Positions 1 through 6,005 of a DNA stretch of 6,340 bases are shown here, one piece after another (the stretch's first letter is position 1; every line of letters starts with the position of its first letter). The notes under the pieces were generated by a model that worked only from the letters and a program-made list of their open reading frames with translations, searched no databases and was not told where the DNA came from. Both the position numbers and the translations under genes were made by a program. The DNA comes from Victivallales bacterium (GTDB lineage Bacteria; Verrucomicrobiota; Lentisphaeria; Oligosphaerales; Lenti-02), in NCBI GenBank assembly GCA_018648945.1, contig JABGQJ010000457.1, positions 1 through 6,340 on the forward strand, given 5' to 3'.

Positions 1-221
1 TGGAGGAACACCCCGGCTGGGCCGTGCGCCTGCAAGCTGGCAGCACCGTCTTCGGCAGCAACACGATCCAGAGCACCCGTGACGGCATCGAGGTGACCGG
101 CAGGAAGACCGCCGCAGTGATCACCGGCAATCTCCTCCAACTCCCTGGCAAGTCTGTTTTGGACAAGACAGCCAGAGGTGTCGTGAAGGACAATCTCGTG
201 CTGGCGCGACCGGGGAAGTAG
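1..221 (+). CDS. C-terminal end of a parallel beta-helix protein (5' truncated by window)
   Basis: The reading frame is open from base 3 to a TAG stop ending at 221, giving about 72 residues with no start in view. A GTG at 24 is possible but the frame continues upstream of it, so this is most likely the tail of a longer protein. Short beta-strand-sized units alternate with Asn-rich turns (GSNTIQSTRDGIEV, ITGNLLQL, VKDNLVLA). This is the pattern of the last coils of a right-handed parallel beta-helix, as in pectate-lyase-like and other carbohydrate-active or surface proteins. No catalytic residues can be identified in this piece, so enzyme activity is unknown. It runs toward the minus-strand gene that ends at 367, and the 145 bases between the two stops hold strong hairpins. 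The fold assignment is inference from pattern; the coding call is fairly safe. Confidence 0.6.
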   Translation, partial: EEHPGWAVRLQAGSTVFGSNTIQSTRDGIEVTGRKTAAVITGNLLQLPGKSVLDKTARGVVKDNLVLARPGK

Positions 222-302
222 CACTACACGGGATCGGTGCGCGAGCAACGGCAGTCGCCTTGCGGAGTGGTACGCCGCTCTGCAAGGCACTCACGAGGGG
301 TT

Positions 303-345
303 CGGGGAGACACGTCTCCCCGGCGGGGCTCGGGGCTGGCCCCGA
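303..345. terminator. Tandem hairpins between convergent genes, possible bidirectional terminator
   Basis: Bases 303-322 form a near-perfect inverted repeat: CGGGGAGA, a four-base CACG loop, then TCTCCCCG (nine pairs if the loop is shrunk to two bases). A second hairpin follows at 330-345: TCGGGG, loop CTGG, CCCCGA. They sit between the stop of the plus-strand beta-helix gene (221) and the stop of the minus-strand gene (367), so either strand's transcript would end through them. No run of T follows on either strand, so this is not a classical intrinsic terminator. It may instead slow polymerase, protect 3' ends or be a mobile palindromic element. Confidence 0.4.
313..345 (-). repeat. 33-base repeat, copy A (3' of the C39-like gene)
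   Basis: This stretch matches 2327-2359 at 29 of 33 positions in the same orientation. It begins CGTCTCCCCGGCGGG and shares the internal block GCTGGCCCCG. On the minus strand it lies 21 bases after the TAA stop of the gene ending at 367. It overlaps both hairpins of the intergenic region; this copy has the better-paired GGGG/CCCC stem. Two copies in the same position relative to a stop codon suggest a dispersed extragenic element or a shared 3' untranslated structure. Confidence 0.55.
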
Positions 346-366
346 CTCCGAGCCTTCGGCCTCTGC

Positions 367-2133
367 TTACTTCCGTCCCGCCAGGAAGACCCAGGTCGGG
401 CCCCATCCCTTGTCGTCCATCCGGATCTTCGCCGCCGGGGCATCGTCGGCCTGGTCCGGCAGGCGGACCCGGAGCGTCTCCCCAGCCAGGTGGTTGTAGC
501 CAGTGACCACGACGGGCTTACCGTCGTGGGTGGTCGCCACCGGCAGGCCGTAGAGGCATGAGAGGATCACGTCGTTGATCCGCCGGGCGCGTGGCAACGT
601 CTGCTCGTCGGGCGACACGTTAACGATCCGTAATTGCCAGCCAGCCTTCTCGCCCCAGGCCCGCAGATCGGCCATGGCATTGGCGGGCGCGTCGATCGGC
701 CAGTCGGTCACAGCCGTTGCGGCGCGGATGGCGTCCGCCAGACCGGGGCCCTGGGGCGCAGGTACGCCGGGGATGGCCGGTTCGGGCGTCTCCCACAGTC
801 GGTCCAACTGGCCTGGCAGGGGGTGCTCGACACCGAGGTCGCGCAGTCCCGTGATCGGCTTTAGAGCGGGAAGCGCAGGCAGATCAGCCACGCCCAGCTT
901 TGCCAGGGCTTCGCGGATATGCTTCGCCGATTCCAGATCCCACGCCTGCAAGCGGCGCACCAACGAGGCCAGTTCGGTGCGGAAGGCGGGGTCTGCGAAG
1001 CGCAGCAGCTTGGCGTCGTCGGTCTTGTGCCACACGCCCACCGTCTGCCAGACCCGCCATAGTATATCGTGCATGGCTTGGTGGCAGTAGCGAGCCCGCT
1101 GCAATTCCTTGGCGACGGCCGGCAGTTCCTTGACGGCGTGTTCCAGAAACGAGGCGGCGTAGGCACGCCGTTCGGCGAGTTCGCCGACGGGTTCGTTGTG
1201 CTTTGCGTGCAGAGGCTTGATCTGGCGCGGATCGGCGGCAACAGGGTCTGGGATCGGGGCCAACAGGTACTCGATCCATGCCTGGTAGGCCGCGCTGCCG
1301 AACGGAGCGTCGTCCGAACCGCAGTTGCACAGGAGAGCCAGATTCTGGCGGAGCGCCTGCACGCGGAGATCCCGGCGATCCGGCGGCGGTGCCAGCGGCG
1401 CTCCGGGCACCGCGATGGCATGCGTGTCCCGGAACCAGTCGCGCATCACGAACCGCCCCTCGGCGTCGAAGCTGACGCGCGGATCCTTGCGGGCCTCGTC
1501 CAGGAAGAAGTTCCAGCCGACGATCACTTCGCCCTCGTCCTGGAACCCGCTGATCAGGCATGGCTCTTCGGGTCCGATCACGCCAATCGCGATCACTGGC
1601 AGACGCCGGTCACGGATGCTCTGCACGATCAGACGGCGGTACTCCACCGCGTCGTCGCTGACCCGCCCCGCATGGTCGTACGTGGCGGCAAAGGACGACC
1701 GCAGCAGCATCTGGCGGCTCAACCCCGCCGCCACGAAGGCCCTATCGTACGAATGGACCAACGCCCTGCCGAGATGCCCTTCGCCGTAGGGTTGCTTCCA
1801 GTTGAAGGCAAACCCAGAGCCCGTGACGCCATGGAACAGGGCGCACGCCGACCAGCGCCACTTGCCCCGCTGATCGACAAAGCCGGGCAAGCCCAGATCG
1901 CTGCCGGTATATTCCATCAGCGCCCGCATGACGGACGGTAGGGGATGATCCTCGGGATTGCCTTTCTTCGACCCCTGGTAGAACCCCACCCACGGGACTT
2001 CCTTCAGGAGGACCGATGTGGCAGGTGCGCCCGCCGTTGCCGTCGGTTTCATGGGAGCCCCCTTTCCTGCGGGTTGGGATGTGGCGACAAGCGTCACGAA
2101 CAGCGCCGCGCCGACGATTTGCCTCGTTACCAT
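367..2133 (-). CDS. C39-like (BtrH N-terminal-like) papain-fold protein with central helical domain, uncharacterised
   Basis: This is a 588-residue protein. The ATG at 2133 is preferred because GAGGAG lies eight bases upstream; an internal ATG at 2052 (residue 28), preceded by AGGGGG at five bases, is an alternative. Residues 5-19 are hydrophobic after an Arg and could be a weak signal peptide, without a lipobox. Residues about 45-245 resemble C39-like peptidase / BtrH N-terminal domains: a WSACALFHGVTGSGFAF block with Cys97, LPVIAIGVIGPEEPCLISGF (178-197), GEVIVGWNFF (201-210) and RDWFRDTHAI (231-240). Residues about 255-415 are helix-rich, with the AAYQAWIEYL, AERRAYAASFLE and HQAMHDILWRVW segments that follow this domain in uncharacterised homologues. 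Residues 465-588 look like a second, reduced C39-like half (LPVATTHDGKPVVVTGYNHLAGETLRV). Cys97 as a nucleophile is unproven. Substrate and function are unknown; family placement is from memory of motif patterns. The gene is separated by 240 bases from the glycyl radical enzyme upstream, so it is probably its own transcription unit. Confidence 0.75.
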   Translation of the reverse strand: MVTRQIVGAALFVTLVATSQPAGKGAPMKPTATAGAPATSVLLKEVPWVGFYQGSKKGNPEDHPLPSVMRALMEYTGSDLGLPGFVDQRGKWRWSACALFHGVTGSGFAFNWKQPYGEGHLGRALVHSYDRAFVAAGLSRQMLLRSSFAATYDHAGRVSDDAVEYRRLIVQSIRDRRLPVIAIGVIGPEEPCLISGFQDEGEVIVGWNFFLDEARKDPRVSFDAEGRFVMRDWFRDTHAIAVPGAPLAPPPDRRDLRVQALRQNLALLCNCGSDDAPFGSAAYQAWIEYLLAPIPDPVAADPRQIKPLHAKHNEPVGELAERRAYAASFLEHAVKELPAVAKELQRARYCHQAMHDILWRVWQTVGVWHKTDDAKLLRFADPAFRTELASLVRRLQAWDLESAKHIREALAKLGVADLPALPALKPITGLRDLGVEHPLPGQLDRLWETPEPAIPGVPAPQGPGLADAIRAATAVTDWPIDAPANAMADLRAWGEKAGWQLRIVNVSPDEQTLPRARRINDVILSCLYGLPVATTHDGKPVVVTGYNHLAGETLRVRLPDQADDAPAAKIRMDDKGWGPTWVFLAGRK

Positions 2134-2141
2134 AGCTTCCG

Positions 2142-2147
2142 CTCCTC
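2142..2147 (-). promoter_or_regulatory. Ribosome binding site of the C39-like gene
   Basis: On the minus strand GAGGAG ends eight bases before the ATG at 2133. This strong Shine-Dalgarno match favours the 588-residue start, with its possible signal peptide, over the internal ATG at 2052. Confidence 0.6.
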
Positions 2148-2160
2148 ACGCGGGTCGGGC

Positions 2161-2170
2161 ACACCGGTGT
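2161..2170. promoter_or_regulatory. Perfect 10-base palindrome ACACCGGTGT, candidate operator
   Basis: ACACCGGTGT is its own reverse complement and lies 27 bases before the start codon of the C39-like gene, in its 5' region. The position would suit an operator or an untranslated-leader hairpin. No regulator gene is seen in the window, and ten-base palindromes also occur by chance in GC-rich DNA. Confidence 0.2.
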
Positions 2171-2326
2171 TCTTCCGCAGGGGGGAAATCACTCCTTGCG
2201 ACCTTCAGTGGAGGCCGTGCATCCCCGACATGCGCCCGACTCCGCATACGGGAAAATGTCCCATGAACGCCTGTCATTCAAGCGCTTCGACATTCTTCTG
2301 GCGGCGGGGTGCACGCCCGCGCAGCG

Positions 2327-2359
2327 CGTCTCCCCGGCGGGATTCGGTGCTGGCCCCGC
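2327..2359 (-). repeat. 33-base repeat, copy B (3' of the glycyl radical enzyme gene)
   Basis: This is the second copy of the element at 313-345, identical at 29 of 33 positions. On the minus strand it begins 14 bases after the TGA of the glycyl radical enzyme gene. The four differences weaken the GGGG/CCCC stem seen in copy A; a five-pair GCGGG/CCCGC stem (2337-2341 with 2355-2359) can still form. A terminator or mRNA-end role would fit the position, but no T run follows. Confidence 0.55.
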
Positions 2360-2373
2360 TTCCTCTTCCGCCT

Positions 2374-4461
2374 TCAGAGCTGGTACTTGTGGCGGGCGAT
2401 GACGTGGTCCTGGTACTCGGGGGCCAGTTCGCAGAAGTAGCCACTCCAGCCCCAGACGCGCACGATGAGATCGCGGTGCTCCTCGGGATGGGCCTTGGCA
2501 TCCTCCAACTTCTCCACGTCGAGCGTGTTGAGTTGGAGTTGCTGGCAGCCAAGGGCGGCAAAGGTGCGGATCAGCATGGCGACCTTGCGAATGGTCTCCG
2601 GGCTCCGGAACACGGCGTCGGACAGCTCCATGGTGATCGGGCCGCCATTGCAGATGCGCGTGTAGTCGAGCTTGCCATAGGTCTGCAGCAGGCTAATGGG
2701 CCCGGCGAGCCGCGCTCCGGGGGCCGGGGCAAGGCTGGAACTGAAGAACCCGCCCGCATGGCGACCGTCTGCGGTGGCCCCGACCACCGGCTCGGCCATC
2801 CCCTCATGGCCCCGGGCCAACCACACGTAGTACATGGCCGACCCCGTGCCGGGGCGGATGCATCCCCCGCGACCATTGTCACCGATCGCTTCGCAGGCAT
2901 CCGCGAAGGCGTTGAACAGGAACGTCAGCATCCGGTCGGCAAGCGGATCATTGTTGCCCACCTTGGGGCAGGCAGCCAGGCGTTCGCGGACGGCTTCGCC
3001 ATCGGCATAGTCGGTCTTCAGCGCCTGCACAAGCTCCTCGGGCGTGACGGTCCGGTCCTGGAAGACGCAGACGCGGACGGCGGCCAGGGCGTCGGCAGCA
3101 TTGGCGGAACACGCTCCGTGCACGCCGTAGTTGTTGTAGCGGTTGCCATGGCAGATGTCCGTGCCCCGCTCGATGGCATCCGTCATCAGGGCCGAGTAGT
3201 AGGGGGCCGGGGGCAGGATCAGGTTGCGGTAGGCATCCACCCGAGCCACGGTCTGGTCGTTGATGTTCGCGGCCACGCGCTCCAGCAACGCCGAGAAGTC
3301 GTCCCCGGCGGGGAGCCCGTCCAGGATCGCCTGGTTCACAGCGTAAGGGAAGGAAAGGGCGCCAATATTGGCCACATCTCCGCTCTTGCCGGGGATGAGG
3401 TACTCCCAGCAGGCAGCGACGGTGTAGTCGCGAGCGTCCTTGAGCTCGTAGCCATGGGCCACCAGAGCGGGAATGACCACGTCGTCGTTCGAGTATTGGG
3501 GGAAGCCCAGGCCCTTGCGGGTGAGTTCGGCGGCCAACTCGAGCGTGTCCAGGTTGGTGGTTGGGGTCACGCGAAGATTGATCTTGGGGTCGATCATGTT
3601 CACGTCCCGCGCCACCCGCAAGACCATGCGGGTGAGGAGATTCTCCGCGCAATCGCCGGCGGGAGTGGTGCCGCCGAGCATGAGCGACTGCCCGTTGTCG
3701 CCCTGCTGGACCCCTGGGTAGAGGTCGCTATCCCGGTTCAGCGAAATGAACAGTTCGGCCAGCAGTTCCTCGGCTTCGGGCTCGGTCAGCCGCCCGGCAT
3801 CGAGGTCGGCCTGCAGATACGGCATCATGTACTGGTCAAAGCGCCCGAGCCCCACGTGGTAGTGGCCGTTCATCCAGACCATGGCATGGAGCAGGCGGAG
3901 GGACTGCAGGGCCTCATGGAAACTGCGTGGGGGTTGGGCGGGGACGCGGTCGAGGGTTCCGGCGATGTCCTCCCGCCCCTGATGTCGGGCTTCCTCGGCA
4001 TAGCGTTCGGCCAAGGCCAAGACGGCATCGATGCTCTCGATGGTGGCGTCGAGAAACGCGACCTTCTCGAGGTCGTGGGCAAAGCTCCCGAGCGCGGCTT
4101 CGGCGGCGGTGCGTCGCCCGGCCAAGCCCTGGGCAAGCGTGGCGCCCCAATCGGCGCAAATGTTGCTGATCGGGCCGAGCTCGTGAGCCCGACCGCCCTC
4201 GAACTGGCGGCCCCACTGCTCATCGTCATAGACAAGGGGCACAGTGGGCACAGTACGGGTGAACACAATCCGCTGGTCGGGCTCGATCACCGGTTGCTCC
4301 GCCTCGCACATGCGCACCAGCAGGCGGCTGACACGCTGGGTCCACGAGAGGCCCTCGGCCTCGAACTCGGGCAGAATATCCGGCGGGGCGGCCTGGCGGC
4401 ACGCCGCATGCGCGAAGCTGCGGACAGACTCGCGCATGGCTTGTAGGCGTTGGCTGAGCAT
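2374..4461 (-). CDS. Glycyl radical enzyme, pyruvate formate-lyase superfamily, substrate unknown
   Basis: This is a 695-residue protein. I start it at the ATG at 4461, which has CGGAGA five bases upstream; the in-frame ATG at 4551 would overlap the preceding gene by 62 bases. Residues about 1-565 are the PFL-type barrel: GRFDQYMMPYLQADL (206-220), LGGTTPAGDCAENLLT (262-277) and FPQYSNDDVVIPALVAHGYEL (320-340). The finger-loop site is AACWEY, with thiyl Cys351 (codon 3411-3409) and the Glu353 expected of non-PFL family members. The C-terminal glycyl radical domain has DGRHAGGFFSS, then RVWGWSGYF with radical Gly671 (codon 2451-2449), ending in a typical Q-x-x-x-I-x-R tail. All residues for radical chemistry are present. 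PFL itself carries two adjacent Cys, so pyruvate formate-lyase activity is unlikely; a lyase, dehydratase or decarboxylase reaction is more probable. The enzyme should be cytoplasmic and oxygen-sensitive, and needs a radical-SAM activase, which is not in the window. It follows the SGNH hydrolase by 28 bases, probably as one operon. Confidence 0.93.
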   Translation of the reverse strand: MLSQRLQAMRESVRSFAHAACRQAAPPDILPEFEAEGLSWTQRVSRLLVRMCEAEQPVIEPDQRIVFTRTVPTVPLVYDDEQWGRQFEGGRAHELGPISNICADWGATLAQGLAGRRTAAEAALGSFAHDLEKVAFLDATIESIDAVLALAERYAEEARHQGREDIAGTLDRVPAQPPRSFHEALQSLRLLHAMVWMNGHYHVGLGRFDQYMMPYLQADLDAGRLTEPEAEELLAELFISLNRDSDLYPGVQQGDNGQSLMLGGTTPAGDCAENLLTRMVLRVARDVNMIDPKINLRVTPTTNLDTLELAAELTRKGLGFPQYSNDDVVIPALVAHGYELKDARDYTVAACWEYLIPGKSGDVANIGALSFPYAVNQAILDGLPAGDDFSALLERVAANINDQTVARVDAYRNLILPPAPYYSALMTDAIERGTDICHGNRYNNYGVHGACSANAADALAAVRVCVFQDRTVTPEELVQALKTDYADGEAVRERLAACPKVGNNDPLADRMLTFLFNAFADACEAIGDNGRGGCIRPGTGSAMYYVWLARGHEGMAEPVVGATADGRHAGGFFSSSLAPAPGARLAGPISLLQTYGKLDYTRICNGGPITMELSDAVFRSPETIRKVAMLIRTFAALGCQQLQLNTLDVEKLEDAKAHPEEHRDLIVRVWGWSGYFCELAPEYQDHVIARHKYQL

Positions 4462-4466
4462 AGCGG

Positions 4467-4472
4467 TCTCCG
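4467..4472 (-). promoter_or_regulatory. Ribosome binding site deciding the glycyl radical enzyme start
   Basis: On the minus strand CGGAGA ends five bases before the ATG at 4461. It lies in the 28-base gap after the TAA of the upstream hydrolase (4492-4490), so the 695-residue start is favoured over the longer frame beginning at 4551 inside that gene. Confidence 0.6.
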
Positions 4473-4489
4473 AGGTAGATCCGACTGCT

Positions 4490-5509
4490 TTAGACTCCGA
4501 GTCGGGCACGGAGTTCGCGGGCAAGGACCTCGCCCATCTGGACCATGCCATTGTCGGCGGGGTGAATCAAGTCGTCGGACAGGCCGCCGAGGCCCAGCAT
4601 GTCGGTTCCCTCCACCAGGAACGCGTTGGGGGTGGGGCAGGAGGCAACGGCTTCCCGCAGAATCGTCCGGCACTCGCCGGGGGTGATGTGCCAGCCGGGG
4701 CTCTGAGCGAAGCTCGGACAGCACTCACGGAAATGGGGATAGAGCGTGATGCAGGCCACGGGGCGCGCGGGATTGCTGCCAGCCACCGTGTGGACCCAGT
4801 ACGTGACGCGGTCCCGGAAGCCGGCCGCGTCGAATCCCGCGCCGATCATGTTCACCGAGAGCGCCAGAGACGCGCACTGCCAGTCGTCACGCGCCGCCAC
4901 ATAGTCGGCCAGCGGCTTCTCGCAGTGGGCTGCACCCCCGACGCCCAGATTCACGAGATTGGCGTCGAGCCGCCGCGCCACCTGGGCCGGATAGGTCAGA
5001 TGGGCCCCCGTGGCAGCCGCCCCGTGGGTGATGCTGGTGCCATAGGCCAGGTACGTCAGCGCTGGCACTTCGCCGTCGCTTGGCGGGCGGATGCCCTCGC
5101 CTTCAACACCGATGAAATGGGCCACCCCGCCGCGCAGCATGAGCCGCCAGACGCGCGGATGGGGCGAGAGCTGATCGGCCCATTTCGCCGCCACGTCCGC
5201 GACTTTCTCCGGGTAGGTCAGTTCAAGAGTCTGCAACCCCTTGACGGTATGGCGCTGGCGACCCTGGAACGGCCCCCAGAAGGGCTGCACGACCATCCCG
5301 CCCTCGGGCACGTTCAGCGTGATGCGCACGGTGGCCGAATCGGCCACGAAGCGAATCTCCACCTCAGCGGGGTCGAGCATCCGTTGTTGGGCATTGGGGT
5401 TCAGTTGCAGGCGCAATTCCTCGGGCACGCGCTGCAACCGCAGTCCAGCCACACCCGGTGCCGCCCGTAGTTCACCAACTCCCACGAATTCCACATTGCC
5501 GTAAATCAT
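4490..5509 (-). CDS. SGNH/GDSL hydrolase with SsfX3-like N-terminal beta domain
   Basis: This 339-residue protein is probably a cytoplasmic esterase, as no signal peptide is seen. Residues about 1-145 are beta-rich and match the accessory domain that precedes the catalytic domain in SsfX3-like and GDSL_3-type enzymes. The catalytic domain begins near 150: block I YLAYGTSITHG with nucleophile Ser159; NLGVGGAAH (187-195) with the block II oxyanion Gly; SVNMIGAG (218-225) with the block III Asn220; and block V SDDLIHPADNG with Asp313 and His316 in the D-x-x-H arrangement. All four SGNH positions are therefore present. Family members remove acetyl or other acyl groups from sugars or small molecules; the substrate here is unknown. 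The ATG at 5509 has AGGGA nine bases upstream, and the gene starts 16 bases after the stop of the upstream reading frame. It lies just ahead of the glycyl radical enzyme, suggesting co-transcription and linked metabolism. The long plus-strand frames across this region are composition artefacts. Confidence 0.88.
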   Translation of the reverse strand: MIYGNVEFVGVGELRAAPGVAGLRLQRVPEELRLQLNPNAQQRMLDPAEVEIRFVADSATVRITLNVPEGGMVVQPFWGPFQGRQRHTVKGLQTLELTYPEKVADVAAKWADQLSPHPRVWRLMLRGGVAHFIGVEGEGIRPPSDGEVPALTYLAYGTSITHGAAATGAHLTYPAQVARRLDANLVNLGVGGAAHCEKPLADYVAARDDWQCASLALSVNMIGAGFDAAGFRDRVTYWVHTVAGSNPARPVACITLYPHFRECCPSFAQSPGWHITPGECRTILREAVASCPTPNAFLVEGTDMLGLGGLSDDLIHPADNGMVQMGEVLARELRARLGV

Positions 5510-5525
5510 GGTCGCTTTTCCCTGT

Positions 5526-5966
5526 TCACTTGCTGAGATCGAAGCCCACGTAGCAGGCCCGGGTCTTGCCTGCGGCCTGGCCCGCCTGCCTGCGGGGCGA
5601 CGAATCGGCCATGGGGACTTGGACTTCGGTTCGGTCGCCTTGCGCCTGCGGTCTCAGCAGAGCCTCATGGCCGTAGACACCCACTCGGACGGCGCGCTTG
5701 ATCCTGTGGACCGCGATCGGCACCGTAACCGCCACTGCATCGCCCGGCAAGGCCAGTGTCCTGGGAACATGAAGCGCGACCACAAGTCGTTCCTTGCCCG
5801 CGAGGGCCTTCATGCTGGGCTCGTTGCCGTCCGGCGCAAGCTTCATTGGAGGCACAGTCCGGCAGCCAGGAAAGCTGCGGATATCTGGCAGGTCGAGCAG
5901 TTCGCCCAAGATCGTGGAGCGGCCGATGGCCGCTGTCTCGTCCTGACGAAAAGTTGTTACTTTCAC
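5526..5966 (-). CDS. Hypothetical protein, probable 3' remnant of a gene broken by the IS
   Basis: This frame of 146 codons runs from a GTG at 5966 to TGA at 5528-5526. I do not recognise the protein. Its second half looks beta-rich (ERLVVALHVPRTLALPGDAVAVTVPI, then VRVGVYGHEALLRP, ending ACYVGFDLSK), like the C-terminal sandwich domain of a larger protein. No signal peptide, membrane segment or enzyme motif is visible. Several points suggest truncation. The GTG has no Shine-Dalgarno sequence, and an in-frame TGA lies two codons before it. The first eight codons are AT-rich while the rest are GC-rich. The IS3 transposase ends only 39 bases upstream. The frame probably represents the downstream part of a longer gene whose 5' part was separated by the insertion, with the GTG fortuitous. 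It ends 16 bases before the SGNH hydrolase, so the original gene was probably first in that operon. An intact small gene cannot be excluded. Confidence 0.5.
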   Translation of the reverse strand: MKVTTFRQDETAAIGRSTILGELLDLPDIRSFPGCRTVPPMKLAPDGNEPSMKALAGKERLVVALHVPRTLALPGDAVAVTVPIAVHRIKRAVRVGVYGHEALLRPQAQGDRTEVQVPMADSSPRRQAGQAAGKTRACYVGFDLSK

Positions 5967-5970
5967 ATGC

Positions 5971-5976
5971 TGTCAA
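5971..5976 (-). promoter_or_regulatory. Outward-facing TTGACA -35 hexamer at the IS end
   Basis: On the minus strand a perfect TTGACA lies 30 bases after the transposase stop and points toward the hypothetical frame, the hydrolase and the glycyl radical enzyme. No good -10 hexamer lies 16-18 bases downstream (CTTTTC at 17). Many IS3-family elements carry an isolated -35 near the right end, which makes a full promoter only when the two ends join in a circle. This fits best if the element ends at 5968, three bases beyond the hexamer. Confidence 0.35.
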
Positions 5977-6005
5977 TTGCTGTTGAATCCCTATCTCCAC
6001 CCGCC

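Larger units (their letters stand above)
2134..2373. other. Intergenic region with 3' element of the GRE gene and 5' region of the C39-like gene
   Basis: These 240 bases hold no convincing gene. The right part carries the second copy of the 33-base repeat and a small GC stem (GCGGG at 2304-2308 pairing with CCCGC at 2316-2320). The middle is less GC-rich and could contain the promoter for the gene starting at 2133. The best minus-strand match is TTGAAT near 2284-2279 followed by a CATTTT-like hexamer, which is weak. A ten-base palindrome and the Shine-Dalgarno sequence lie nearest the gene start. Confidence 0.4.

Noticed and set aside
475..483. CGTCTCCCC inside the C39-like gene, as in the start of the 33-base repeat
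   Set aside because: Only nine bases match and the rest of the element is absent; chance match inside coding sequence.
1069..1941. A 290-codon plus-strand frame inside the C39-like gene
   Set aside because: It is antisense to a gene with a ribosome binding site and family-like motifs, and has no recognisable domain; composition artefact.
2264..2281. TGAA...TTCA inverted repeat upstream of the C39-like gene
   Set aside because: The arms are only four bases, too short to separate from chance.
1945..4446. An 833-codon plus-strand open frame covering the glycyl radical enzyme gene
   Set aside because: It is longer than the gene opposite, but the minus strand encodes all catalytic motifs of a known superfamily. 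The plus-strand translation is Gly/Val/His-rich, without recognisable domains, as expected from the complement of a GC-rich gene.
4462..4551. A 30-residue N-terminal extension of the glycyl radical enzyme from the ATG at 4551
   Set aside because: It would overlap the hydrolase gene and lacks a good ribosome binding site, whereas the ATG at 4461 has CGGAGA at the right distance.
4244..5470. A 408-codon plus-strand frame opposite the SGNH hydrolase
   Set aside because: The minus strand carries all four SGNH blocks; the plus-strand product resembles nothing and shows the usual shadow composition.
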